Positions 42,303-50,746 are shown, counted from the stretch's first letter. The stretch is 64,000 nt of DNA from Trebonia sp036501515 (GCA_036501515.1 DASYAD010000331.1:24959-88958); one strand, 5' to 3'. The notes: generated by a model from the letters alone, not told the origin. Translations and numbers: made by a program.

Positions 42303-43082
42303 TCAGCGGACCGTAAGATGCGGGTCCGGCCGGCGTGGTTCAGCCCCCGGCGGACCCCAGCCCGCTTGTCCCTGCGGGCCCCAGCCAGTTTGTCCCTGCG
42401 GGCCCCGGTTAGCCGGCCCCTGCGGACCCCAGCCGTCTTCGCGAGGCCCCGCGGTGCGGGCAGGCGCAGCGCCGCCTGCGGCCAGCGCGCCGCGGGCTTT
42501 CGCGCGCCGGCGCCGGACGACGAGTACCACCAGGCCGATCACCAGTACCCCGGCGATCACGTAGGTGGGACCGTGGAAGTCGTTGGCGACCTGCTCCCAG
42601 TTCGCGCCGACGGCGTAGCCGGCGATGCCAAGGGCGGCGGTCCAGGGGATGACACCGAGCGTGGTGTAGAGGCCGAAGGTGCCCGCGGGCATGTCCGCGA
42701 ACCCGGCCGGCAGCGAGATGAACGTGCGGATTACCGGGACGACCCGGCCGACAAGCACCGCTACCGGGCCGTGCCGCTCGAACCAGGCGGTGGCCTTGTC
42801 GATCTCGTGCTCGCGGATCCCGACCCGCCGTCCCCAGCGCCTGATCGCCGCCTGCCCGGCGTACCGGCCGACCGCCCAGGCGATGTAGCTGCCCGCGATG
42901 CTGCCGAGCACCCCGGCCGCCACGATCCCTGACAGCAGCGGGTGCGCGCCGGGCACGGCGCCGGCCGCGAGCGCGCCGCCCAGCAGCATGATGAGCTCGG
43001 ACGGGATCGGAACGCAGGCCGACTCGGCCATCATCAGCACGAACACCCCGAGGTAGCCGTACTGCGCGATCAGGTGCTCCAA
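42303..43082 (-). CDS. DedA-family membrane protein
   Basis: This 259-residue protein has the DedA/SNARE-assoc domain: ESACVPIPSELIMLLGG near 20-36, GRYAGQAAIRRWGRR, HGPVAVLVGRVVPVIRTFISLPAG near 103-126, and four to five helices. DedA proteins are linked to lipid-carrier recycling and membrane homeostasis. The C-terminal 45 residues are a WGPQGQ-type repeat tail encoded by a ~30-bp tandem repeat. ATG at 43082. Confidence 0.92.
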   Translation of the reverse strand: MEHLIAQYGYLGVFVLMMAESACVPIPSELIMLLGGALAAGAVPGAHPLLSGIVAAGVLGSIAGSYIAWAVGRYAGQAAIRRWGRRVGIREHEIDKATAWFERHGPVAVLVGRVVPVIRTFISLPAGFADMPAGTFGLYTTLGVIPWTAALGIAGYAVGANWEQVANDFHGPTYVIAGVLVIGLVVLVVRRRRAKARGALAAGGAAPARTAGPREDGWGPQGPANRGPQGQTGWGPQGQAGWGPPGAEPRRPDPHLTVR

Positions 43083-43163
43083 AGACTGTTCCTTCCCTAG
43101 GCCAGGATCAGGGTAGAAGACAATCCGGGCCCAGGCGGTCCAGTTACGCCAGCCGAGGGGTAT

Positions 43164-43204
43164 TTAAGCCAGCTCCGCCACGGTAGTTAAGCCGGCTCCG
43201 CCGT
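43164..43204. repeat. 23-bp imperfect tandem duplication spanning the IclR stop codon
   Basis: TTAAGCCAGCTCCGCC at 43164 recurs as TTAAGCCGGCTCCGCC at 43187, where TTA is the complement of the IclR TAA. The last codons and stop are therefore duplicated downstream of the gene. Confidence 0.85.
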
Positions 43205-43996
43205 ACCGGGCCGTTCATCGGGGAAGAGCAGGTGCACCTGGATGGCCGCCACGCAGGCACGCGCCTGTGCGAGCACCCACGGTATCTTGGCGTCGGTGAT
43301 GACCTCGGGCGTTGCCCGGACAGCGAGGGCGAACCGCACCCGGCCCGCCCGGTCGAGGACCGGCACGGCGACGGTCCTGACGCCGACCGCCGACTCGCCG
43401 TCGTTCAGCGCGTAGCCGGCCTTGCGGACCCCGGCTAGCTCGGCCACCAGCTGGGCAGGCTCGACGATCGTGCGCTGGGTCAGCGGGCGGAGCGGTCCGA
43501 GGTCCGCGATCTCGGCCGCGCTCGTCCTGCCCCAGGCGAGCAGCACCTTGCCGAGCGACGTCGAGTGGAGCGGACGGCGCAGCCCCACGGCGTACTCGGG
43601 CCGCGTCGCGCCGCGGGCGACGATCACCACGTGGTCGCCGCTGCGAATGGCCAGGTCTACGGTTGCCCTGGTGACCCGGGCGAGGTGCACAAGCTCGGGC
43701 AGCACCCGCGGCAGTCCGCGGTCGTTGTAGGCCTGAAGCCCGAGCTCGACGACGGCCGGGCCGAGACGGTACCTGAGCGTGCTCTCCTCAAGCTCGAGAA
43801 AGCCCGCCGCGAGCAGGGTCCTGGCCAGCCGGTGGGCGGTCGAGGTGGGCAGGTCAAGGCGCCGCGCGAGGTCGCTGGCGGACAGCGCCCGGCTGCCGGC
43901 CGTGAAGTCGGCGACGGAGGTCTCCTCGTCCGCGAAACAGCGCAGCAGCCAGAGCGCGCGCTCGACGGACCGCGCACCAGCTGGAGGTTCTGGCAT
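43187..43996 (-). CDS. IclR-family transcriptional regulator of the sulfur operon
   Basis: This 269-residue protein has an N-terminal winged helix (SASDLARRLDLPTSTAHRLARTLLAAGFLE, ~38-67) and a C-terminal IclR effector domain (GVRTVAVPVLDRAGRVRFALAVRA). It is divergent from the desulfinase/ABC operon with ~137 bp between starts, so it probably controls it and senses a sulfur compound or intermediate. ATG at 43996. Confidence 0.93.
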   Translation of the reverse strand: MPEPPAGARSVERALWLLRCFADEETSVADFTAGSRALSASDLARRLDLPTSTAHRLARTLLAAGFLELEESTLRYRLGPAVVELGLQAYNDRGLPRVLPELVHLARVTRATVDLAIRSGDHVVIVARGATRPEYAVGLRRPLHSTSLGKVLLAWGRTSAAEIADLGPLRPLTQRTIVEPAQLVAELAGVRKAGYALNDGESAVGVRTVAVPVLDRAGRVRFALAVRATPEVITDAKIPWVLAQARACVAAIQVHLLFPDERPGTAEPA

Positions 43997-44075
43997 CTAG
44001 CCCCTTAAGTGTGGGAACCGAAATGATCGTACAGGTGTCTATAAGTGCATGTCACCGCCGTAACATCTGTAAATC

Positions 44076-44092
44076 TTCCCACCAGATGGGAA
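44076..44092. promoter_or_regulatory. Candidate IclR operator
   Basis: TTCCCA-N5-TGGGAA is the clearest inverted repeat in the AT-rich divergent region between the IclR gene and the desulfinase operon, 42 bp before the operon's first ATG. Site size fits IclR-type operators. Confidence 0.45.
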
Positions 44093-44133
44093 TCCTATTG
44101 ATTTGATCGGAATAGTCGCTAAAGCTACGTGCC

Positions 44134-45162
44134 ATGCCCCAGTACGACACGATCTGGTTTACCCGCTGTCCCGTTCCCACCGCCACCGGCATCGCGGCGG
44201 ACCTCGGCTGGCTCGACGCCGAGTTCTCCCCCGAGGGCATCGCCGTCCGCTCCCTGCAGGACGCCTCGCGCGACGAGGCGGCCGACTTCCACTACACCCA
44301 CGCGCTTGACGGGCTGTTCCGCGAGGGCGGCAACGTCCCCGCGATCTGGGCCAGGTCCCGCGGCGAGCAGACTCGCCTCGTCGGCCTCACCTGGATCGAG
44401 GAACGCCAGGTCATCCACGTCAGGGCGGACAGCCCGATCAGTGAGCCCGGGCAGCTCAAGGGGGCCAGGCTGGCGGTGCCGCGGCACGACATCGCCATCG
44501 ACTTCTGGCGCGCGATGGCGCTGCACGGCTTCGCAGGCGCGCTCGGCCTGGCCGGGCTCACCCTGGCCGACGCCGAGCTGGTCGAGATACCCGCACGGCT
44601 GCGGTCCGGTGACCGGGACCAGACCGGACGTCCCGTCGGCGGAGCTCCTGGCCAGTGGGAGTCAGAACTGGCGGCCCTGGACCGCGGCGAGGTCGACGCC
44701 GTCTACACGAAGGGCGCCGTCGCGGTGGAGACCGCGCAACGGTACGGCACCAGGATCGCCATCGAGCTGGATACGGTGCCTGACAAGCGCGCCAGGGTCA
44801 ACAACGGGACGCCGCGGCCGATCACCGTGCACCAGCGGCTGCTCGACGAGCGGCCGGACATCGTGGTCCGCTTCCTGACCGTGCTCGCCCGCGCGGCGAA
44901 CTGGGCCGCGGGGAACCCGCAGGAGACCGCCCGCATCCTCGCCGCGGAGACCGGTTCGGGTCCGGCCGGCGTCCTCGGCGCCTACAAGCACGCGGGGCAG
45001 TTCCGCGACCTGCACATCGACCTGTCACCTGAACGGCTCGACCTGCTGGCCGAACAGGAGCTGTTCCTGCGCACCCACGGCTTCACCGCCAGTCCCGTCC
45101 AGATACCGGCGTGGGCGGATCACGCTCCGCTGCACGCAGCACTCCAGGAGAACCCCAGATGA
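44134..45162 (+). CDS. DszB-like sulfinate desulfinase (PBP-fold, no signal peptide)
   Basis: This 342-residue cytoplasmic protein has a periplasmic-binding-protein fold. Its start resembles DszB, the 2'-hydroxybiphenyl-2-sulfinate desulfinase of Rhodococcus: Cys12 lies in RCPVPTATG (CPVP in DszB around Cys27). H53-x9-R63-x-x-G66 in FHYTHALDGLFREGGNVP has the same spacing as DszB His60, Arg70 and Gly73. DSPISEPGQLKGARLAV then matches the PBP hinge region. I expect C-S cleavage of a sulfinate to sulfite. The substrate is unknown and need not be aromatic. Start ATG 44134; ATGA overlap with the next gene. Confidence 0.75.
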   Translation: MPQYDTIWFTRCPVPTATGIAADLGWLDAEFSPEGIAVRSLQDASRDEAADFHYTHALDGLFREGGNVPAIWARSRGEQTRLVGLTWIEERQVIHVRADSPISEPGQLKGARLAVPRHDIAIDFWRAMALHGFAGALGLAGLTLADAELVEIPARLRSGDRDQTGRPVGGAPGQWESELAALDRGEVDAVYTKGAVAVETAQRYGTRIAIELDTVPDKRARVNNGTPRPITVHQRLLDERPDIVVRFLTVLARAANWAAGNPQETARILAAETGSGPAGVLGAYKHAGQFRDLHIDLSPERLDLLAEQELFLRTHGFTASPVQIPAWADHAPLHAALQENPR

Positions 45163-46220
45163 CTCGTTCCAAGACGCGCCGCGGTCTAGCCGCGCCGCTC
45201 GCCGGCGTCGCCGTGACGGCCGTCGCCGTTGTCGCAGCCGGCTGCAGTTCCTCGGCCAGCACCCCGGCCAACGCCATTACCCCGACAAGTTCGGCCAGCG
45301 CGGCCGCGGCGGCGAGCAGCGGAACCTCGGTCACGGTGCGGATCCCCGACCCGGGCAACTCCGGCGTACTGGCCGAGGGCAAGAAGGACGGCAGCCTGGC
45401 CGCGGCCCTGGCCAAGGTCGGCGCCAAGGTCGCGTGGACGGGCACCGCGGGCCCGTTCGCACCCGCGGCGATCGAGATGGCCGCCAACCAGCTCGACTTC
45501 GCCCAGGGCTCGATCACCTCGGCCGTCACCTCACTGGCCGCCACGCCAGTGTTCGAGCTGTTCGCGCAGCAGCGACCGGACAAGCTCGGCGAGGGTATCC
45601 TGGTCAACTCGGACTCGCCGATCAAGTCGGTCAAGGACCTGGTCGGCAAGTCGGTCGCGGTGAACAAGGGCGGCACCGGGGAGTACCTGCTGCGCAAGGC
45701 GCTGGCGGCCGCGGGCATCCCGGTGTCGAAGGTCAACCTGGTCTACCTGAACCCGGCGCAGACCGCCCCGGTGCTCAACTCGGGCAAGGTCAGCGCGTGG
45801 GCGACCTGGTCGACCTACTCGGTCGCCGAGGTCGGCCTCGACAACGCCAGGTTCGTCGAGACCGGCGGTGAGTTCGGTTCTGAGAACTACTCGGTATGGG
45901 CGGTGCGCACCGCCTTCGCCAAGCAGTACCCGCAGGTCGTCGCCGCGTTCTACAACTACCTGCACGCCGAGGGCCTCAAGCTGGTGGCCGACCCTGACGA
46001 GTTCATCAACGTCTTCCAGAGCACCGGCGCCCAGGCCCTGAACCCGGCCGAGGAGACGTTCGACGCCAAGGACAGCGCGGCGCTCGGCACCACCGACCCG
46101 ATCACCGCGGGCATCGCCACCCAGTTCCAGAGCGTGGCCAGCTTCTTCGCCGCCCAGGGCGTGACCAAGTCCGCCATCACGGTGGCCCCGTACATCATCC
46201 AGCCGGGCAGCACCGGATGA
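45159..46220 (+). CDS. ABC transporter substrate-binding lipoprotein, SsuA/TauA type
   Basis: This 353-residue lipoprotein has a signal peptide with VAAGC lipobox at ~29 and a Ser/Ala linker, followed by the binding domain (DPGNSGVLAEGKKDGSLAAALAK; DSPIKSVKDLVGKSVAVNKGGTGEYLLRKAL). It should capture a sulfonate or related organosulfur compound. AGGAG lies 8 nt before the ATG, which overlaps the stop of the desulfinase. Same operon as the permease and ATPase. Confidence 0.9.
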   Translation: MTRSKTRRGLAAPLAGVAVTAVAVVAAGCSSSASTPANAITPTSSASAAAAASSGTSVTVRIPDPGNSGVLAEGKKDGSLAAALAKVGAKVAWTGTAGPFAPAAIEMAANQLDFAQGSITSAVTSLAATPVFELFAQQRPDKLGEGILVNSDSPIKSVKDLVGKSVAVNKGGTGEYLLRKALAAAGIPVSKVNLVYLNPAQTAPVLNSGKVSAWATWSTYSVAEVGLDNARFVETGGEFGSENYSVWAVRTAFAKQYPQVVAAFYNYLHAEGLKLVADPDEFINVFQSTGAQALNPAEETFDAKDSAALGTTDPITAGIATQFQSVASFFAAQGVTKSAITVAPYIIQPGSTG

Positions 46221-47053
46221 CGGCCGTCACGGAGTCAGGACGTTACCTGGGCCTGGTTACCCCGCGGCCCCAGCTGGCGCGGCCGCGGCGGGCCGGGGTC
46301 TCGGTCACGCTCCGGATCCTGGGCCCGCTCGCGCTGATCGGCGTGTGGTGGGGCGCGAGCGCCAGCGGCGCGCTGAACCCGGCCGTGCTCGCCTCCCCCC
46401 GGCAGGTCGCGGCGGCCGCCTGGCAGCTCTGGCAGAGCGGGCAGCTGCAGTCCGCGGTGGGCGTCTCGGTGCTGCGGGCGCTAACCGGGCTCGCGTTCGG
46501 CGTCTCGGCCGGCCTGGTGCTCGGCGTGATCACCGGATTCTCCCGGCTCGGGGAGGAGCTGCTCGACTCGCCGCTGCAGCTGCTGCGGGCACTCCCGTTC
46601 CTGTCGCTGGTACCGCTGTTCATGGTGTGGTTCGGAATCGGCGAGGCCGCCCGGGTCATCCTGATCGCGGCGGCGACCGCCTTCCCGATGTACGTCTCAA
46701 CGGCGGGCGGCGTGCGGAACGTGGACCCGCGGCTGGTGGAGGCGATGCGCACGTTCGGGCTTAAGCGGTGGGCGCTGGTGCGCGAGGTGGTACTGCCGTC
46801 CGCGCTCCCGTCGCTGCTATCGGGCCTCCGGCTGTCCATGACGCTGAGCGTCATCGCGCTGATCGCCGCCGAGGAGATCAACACCACCAACGGCATCGGT
46901 TACCTGATGACCCAGGCGCAGACGTTCTCACGGACGGACATCCTGACGGTCTGCGTGCTGATCTACGGGCTGCTCGGGCTCTGCGTCGACCTGTTCGTCC
47001 GCGGCGCGGAAAAGCTGCTGATGCCGTGGCGCCCGCCGAGGACAGTGCGATGA
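46217..47053 (+). CDS. ABC transporter permease, SsuC/TauC type
   Basis: This 278-residue permease has six membrane helices and the EAA-type coupling loop EAMRTFGLKRWALVREVVLPSALPS near 174-196. AAEEINTTNGIGYLM near 217-231 is characteristic of SsuC/NrtB/TauC proteins. ATGA overlap with the binding-protein gene upstream; 13 bp to the ATPase gene. Confidence 0.92.
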   Translation: MTAVTESGRYLGLVTPRPQLARPRRAGVSVTLRILGPLALIGVWWGASASGALNPAVLASPRQVAAAAWQLWQSGQLQSAVGVSVLRALTGLAFGVSAGLVLGVITGFSRLGEELLDSPLQLLRALPFLSLVPLFMVWFGIGEAARVILIAAATAFPMYVSTAGGVRNVDPRLVEAMRTFGLKRWALVREVVLPSALPSLLSGLRLSMTLSVIALIAAEEINTTNGIGYLMTQAQTFSRTDILTVCVLIYGLLGLCVDLFVRGAEKLLMPWRPPRTVR

Positions 47054-47066
47054 CAAGGACGGTGCG

Positions 47067-47795
47067 ATGAGCGGGATCGCGGTGCACATCGAGGGACTGC
47101 GCAGGGAGTTCGCGGGCCGACGGGTCCTCGACGAGGTCAACCTCGACATCAACCGCGGCGAGTTCGTGGCCCTGCTCGGCGCGAGCGGCGCGGGCAAGAC
47201 CACGCTGCTGCGCATCCTCGGCGCGCTCGACCGGGCCGACGCGGGAACCGTGCTCGTGCCCGAGTCCCGCACGATCGTCTTCCAGGAGCCGCGGCTGGTC
47301 CCGTCGAAACGGGCACTGGGCAACGTGCTCGTCGGCCTGCCGAAAAACCAGGCAAGCAGCGAGCGCGGCGGCCGCGCGCTGGCCGAGGTTGGCCTGGCCG
47401 GGCACGCGAAGGCGTGGCCCCGCACGCTGTCCGGCGGCGAGGCCCAGCGGGTCGCGCTCGCCCGGGCCCTGGTCCGCGAGCCCGAGCTGCTGCTGCTCGA
47501 CGAGCCGTTCGCCGCGCTCGACGCGCTCACCAGGCTGCGCATGCAGGACCTGGTCGCCGAGCTGTGCCGGGTGCACCAGCCCGCGGTGCTGCTCGTGACC
47601 CACGACGTGGACGAGGCGATCAGGCTGGCGGACCGGGTGGCGGTGCTGCGGGCAGGAAAGCTCGTCACCGACGAGCCCGTCACCGCGGACCGCCCGCGCG
47701 ATCCCGCCGACCCGGCCTTCGCCCGCCTGCGCCGCAGGCTGCTGGCCGACCTCGGCGTGGAGCTGACAGAACCCGCGAAGGAGCCGATCTCATGA
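47067..47795 (+). CDS. ABC transporter ATP-binding protein, SsuB/TauB type
   Basis: This 242-residue ATPase has Walker A GASGAGKTT near 38-46, the LSGGEAQRVALARAL signature, Walker B ELLLLDEPFAALD, and the H-loop VTHDVDEA. It powers the sulfonate importer together with the permease. The stop overlaps the ATG of the following monooxygenase gene. Confidence 0.93.
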   Translation: MSGIAVHIEGLRREFAGRRVLDEVNLDINRGEFVALLGASGAGKTTLLRILGALDRADAGTVLVPESRTIVFQEPRLVPSKRALGNVLVGLPKNQASSERGGRALAEVGLAGHAKAWPRTLSGGEAQRVALARALVREPELLLLDEPFAALDALTRLRMQDLVAELCRVHQPAVLLVTHDVDEAIRLADRVAVLRAGKLVTDEPVTADRPRDPADPAFARLRRRLLADLGVELTEPAKEPIS

Positions 47796-48688
47796 CCACC
47801 CGATTCCATCTGCCGGTGCCGACGGCCGCGCCAGGAGCGCCACCGCAGCTGCCCGGGTTCATCACCGACATCCGGCCGCGGCCGGAGCTGCGCGAGCAGT
47901 ACGCGGTGGCGCACGCCGCCCGGCTCACCGGCCTTGACGGCGTGCACGTGCCGTTCGACCCCGACGGCCTGGAGTCCCTGGTGACCGCCGGCGGCCTGCT
48001 CCGCGCGGCGGCGCCGCTCGAGGTGACGGCGGAATTCCACCCGGCCGTCGCCAGCCCCGTCTACGCGGCCAAGCTGACCGCGTCGGCGCAGCGCTACTCC
48101 GGCAGCCGGCTGAGCTGGCGGCTGCTGGTGGACCTCGACCCCGCGGTCGCCCGCGCGCACGGGGACTTCCTGCCCGCGGCGGACCGCTACCCGCGGGCGG
48201 CGGAGTTCCTGACCATCGCCCGCGGCGTGTGGGCCGGACGCGGCTATACCTACGAGGGCCGCTTCTTCCAGGTGCTCGACGGCGGGTTCCCCCCGTCGAG
48301 GCAGCAGCCGAAGTTCCCGCGGGTCTACCTGTCAGGCAGTTCCGATGAGGCCCTCGCGCTGTCCGCCGCGCACGCCGATGTGCACGTGCTCGCTCCAGGC
48401 CAGGACCGCGGCGCTCTCCCGGACAACGTCGCGGCCGGCCTCGACCTCACGGTCCTGGCCCGCGAAGACGACGAGGAGGCGGAGCGCGCCGCCCGGCGAG
48501 CCGGGCTCGACGCCCGCCCGGGCGCGCTAACCGGCAGCTACGACCGGATCGCGGACGCCCTGGCGGGGTACGCGGCGCAGGGAATCAGCGAGTTCTTCCT
48601 CCGCGTACCCGATCCGGTCACCGACGGGTACCTGGTCGGCCAGCACGTGCTGCCGCTGCTGCAGAAGGAGACCTCTCGTGTCGGTTGA
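47792..48688 (+). CDS. Luciferase-like (LLM) FMN-dependent monooxygenase, short form
   Basis: This 298-residue flavin monooxygenase of the SsuD/bacterial luciferase family contains LDGVHVPFDPDGLESL, RYSGSRLSWRLLVDL, RYPRAAEFLTIARGVWAGRGYTYEGRFFQVLDGG and SGSSDEALALSAAHADVHVLAPG. It is ~70-80 residues shorter than typical SsuD, mainly in the middle, so it may be a variant or partner subunit. The flavin reductase that must supply FMNH2 is not in the operon. The GTG-start gene downstream overlaps it by 11 nt. Confidence 0.85.
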   Translation: MTTRFHLPVPTAAPGAPPQLPGFITDIRPRPELREQYAVAHAARLTGLDGVHVPFDPDGLESLVTAGGLLRAAAPLEVTAEFHPAVASPVYAAKLTASAQRYSGSRLSWRLLVDLDPAVARAHGDFLPAADRYPRAAEFLTIARGVWAGRGYTYEGRFFQVLDGGFPPSRQQPKFPRVYLSGSSDEALALSAAHADVHVLAPGQDRGALPDNVAAGLDLTVLAREDDEEAERAARRAGLDARPGALTGSYDRIADALAGYAAQGISEFFLRVPDPVTDGYLVGQHVLPLLQKETSRVG

Positions 48689-49817
48689 CATCTACTGGCG
48701 GATCGCGATGGAAGGCGAGCCGTCCGCGCTGCGCTACGGCACCGCTACCCGCGGCGGTTTCGCACCGCACAAGGCGGGCAACCTCGGGCCGCGCCCGGAT
48801 CCCGGCGACCCGAGCGGTGCCGTCGACTACATGACGGAGGTGGTGCGGGCAAGCGAGAGCGCGGGCTTCACCGGCGGGCTGATGCCCTCGTTCCCCGAGA
48901 CCGACGACCCGTGGGCCGCCGCCGCCCAGCTCGCGAGCGCCAGCGAGACCTACCGGTTCATGATCGCCTTCCAGCCCGGCTTCCTGCACCCGGTGCAGGC
49001 GGCCAGGATGTCGGCCACCCTGCAGCTCGCGACGGGCGGCCGGGTGGTCTACAACATCATTTCCGGCGGCGGCGGCCCGCAGCAGCTGTGGTGGGGCGAC
49101 CGGGTGGCGCACGACGACCGCTACGCCCGCACCTCCGAGTTCCTCGACGTACTCAAGGGGCTCTGGAACAACGAGAGCTTCGACTTCAGCGGCCGGTTCT
49201 TCCAGGTGGCGGGCGGCTCACTGCCCGCGTCGCTGCGGGACCAGCCGTTCCCCGAGATCTTCTTCTCCGGCTCTTCCCCAGCGGCGATCGACGCCGCCGG
49301 ACGGCACGCCGACTACTACCTGTCCTGGCTCGAGCCGTTCGGTCCCCTGGCGGAGAAGTTCGCCGCGGTCAGGGCGCACGCCAGCGCCAACGGCCTGCGG
49401 TCGCCCAAGTTCGCGGTGCGGGTCGACGTGCTTGCTAGGGAGAGCGAAGAGGAGGCGCGGGACGAGATCCGCCGGGGCTGGGAACGCCGCGACGGCCGCC
49501 GGTCCGGGGAAGCGGCGGACAGGAAGAAGGCCGGCGAGTCGGTCGGCTGGGCCCGCAGCCAGCGGTTCGGCGCGGGCAGCAGCACCGGCGACTACCGCGA
49601 CCTCGAGGTCGCGCCGAACGTCTGGGGCGGCTTCGACCAGCTCCGTCCCGGGCCCGCCTTCGGCCTGGTCGGCGACTACCACCAGGTCGCCGAGCGGCTC
49701 GACGAACTGATGAACCTCGGCGTGGACTCCTTCATCCTCGCCGGGGTCCCGCACCTGGAAGAGGCCCGCCGGGTCGGCCGCCACGTGCTTCCCCTACTGA
49801 AAGGACGAATCTCATGA
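48678..49817 (+). CDS. LLM FMN-dependent alkanesulfonate monooxygenase (SsuD-like)
   Basis: This 379-residue SsuD-family protein has YMTEVVRASESAGFTGGLMPSFPETDDPWAAAAQLASAS, FLHPVQAARMSATLQLATGGRVVYNIISGGGGPQQLWWGD and HDDRYARTSEFLDVLKGLWNNESFDFSGRFFQVAGG, all family hallmarks. It should use FMNH2 and O2 to release sulfite or a sulfinate from an organosulfonate or sulfone. Full length, unlike the neighbouring short LLM. Start GTG 48678. Confidence 0.9.
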   Translation: MSVDIYWRIAMEGEPSALRYGTATRGGFAPHKAGNLGPRPDPGDPSGAVDYMTEVVRASESAGFTGGLMPSFPETDDPWAAAAQLASASETYRFMIAFQPGFLHPVQAARMSATLQLATGGRVVYNIISGGGGPQQLWWGDRVAHDDRYARTSEFLDVLKGLWNNESFDFSGRFFQVAGGSLPASLRDQPFPEIFFSGSSPAAIDAAGRHADYYLSWLEPFGPLAEKFAAVRAHASANGLRSPKFAVRVDVLARESEEEARDEIRRGWERRDGRRSGEAADRKKAGESVGWARSQRFGAGSSTGDYRDLEVAPNVWGGFDQLRPGPAFGLVGDYHQVAERLDELMNLGVDSFILAGVPHLEEARRVGRHVLPLLKGRIS

Positions 49818-50746
49818 GTGACCACCTGAAGGTCGGCTTCTTCCCGCAGAACAACTCGCTGTGGGTGCTGCGCCACCGCGGCATCCTGGAGCGCACCGTT
49901 CCCGGTGCGGAGTGGGTGAACCTGCGCGAGCTGCCGTCAGGCGGCCCGGTCGACCCGACCAGGGAACTGCCGTCGCACCACAGCGACCACCTGTTCGACG
50001 GCGGCTACGACTTCATCGGGACTGGTTCCACGCCACCGGTGACCGGACAGGCCAAGGGGCACGACCTGGTGTACGTCGGGATCTCAGGGCCGCGTTACGA
50101 GAACGGCCGCCTTGTCGTCCTCGACGACTCGCCGATCACGTCGGTCGAAGACCTGGCGGGCAAGCGGGTCGGCCTCGGGCACGGCTCCTGGCAGACCACG
50201 CTGCTCCTGCTGGCGCTCGACAAGGCGGGTCTGACCTGGAAGGACATCGTCCCGGTGAACACCTACGACAACGCGGCCGAGCAGTTCCTGGCGGGCGAGA
50301 TCGACGTGTGGGTCGGCTCCTACCCGTTCCTCACCGCCGTCGAGGAACAGTTCAAGGTACGGACCCTGGTCGCCACCGAGGGCCTGTTCACGCACCGCTC
50401 GCTCTGGTTCACCAGCCGCGAGTTCGCCACCACCCGGACCGCCGAGCTCAAGGCGATCGTGGACGCCCTGCAGGAGTCCGACCGCTGGATTCAGGCCAAC
50501 TACACGGAAGCGGCGGAACTGTTCGCCGGCCAGGACACCGGCGGCGGCGCCAGTGACGTCGCCGCCTGGGAGCACGCACTGCGCACCCGGCCCTGGGGGC
50601 AGCTCCCGGTGACGGCGGACTTCATCGCGGAGCAGCAGCACGCGGCCGACCTGTTCTACGCCAACGGCCTGGTAAAGCAGCAGATCAACGTCGCCGACGC
50701 GGTCCTTCCCGAGATCAACCAGCTGGTGGCCGACAGCGCCGGGTAA
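49814..50746 (+). CDS. Signal-less PBP-fold protein, SsuA/DszB-related, function unknown
   Basis: This 310-residue protein has the periplasmic-binding fold (DSPITSVEDLAGKRVGLGHGSWQTTLLLLALDKAGL; YDNAAEQFLAGEIDVWVGSYPFL) but starts MSDHLKVGFFPQNNS, without signal peptide or lipobox. It is therefore cytoplasmic. It contains no cysteine at all, so it cannot use a DszB-type Cys. It might be a cytoplasmic binding protein, a chaperone for an intermediate, or an enzyme with another nucleophile. Overlaps the previous stop by 4 nt and ends the operon. Confidence 0.7.
   Translation: MSDHLKVGFFPQNNSLWVLRHRGILERTVPGAEWVNLRELPSGGPVDPTRELPSHHSDHLFDGGYDFIGTGSTPPVTGQAKGHDLVYVGISGPRYENGRLVVLDDSPITSVEDLAGKRVGLGHGSWQTTLLLLALDKAGLTWKDIVPVNTYDNAAEQFLAGEIDVWVGSYPFLTAVEEQFKVRTLVATEGLFTHRSLWFTSREFATTRTAELKAIVDALQESDRWIQANYTEAAELFAGQDTGGGASDVAAWEHALRTRPWGQLPVTADFIAEQQHAADLFYANGLVKQQINVADAVLPEINQLVADSAG

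Noticed and set aside
44052..44240. 62-residue minus-strand ORF at the start of the desulfinase gene
   Set aside because: Overlaps the start of the desulfinase on the other strand and has no coding features.
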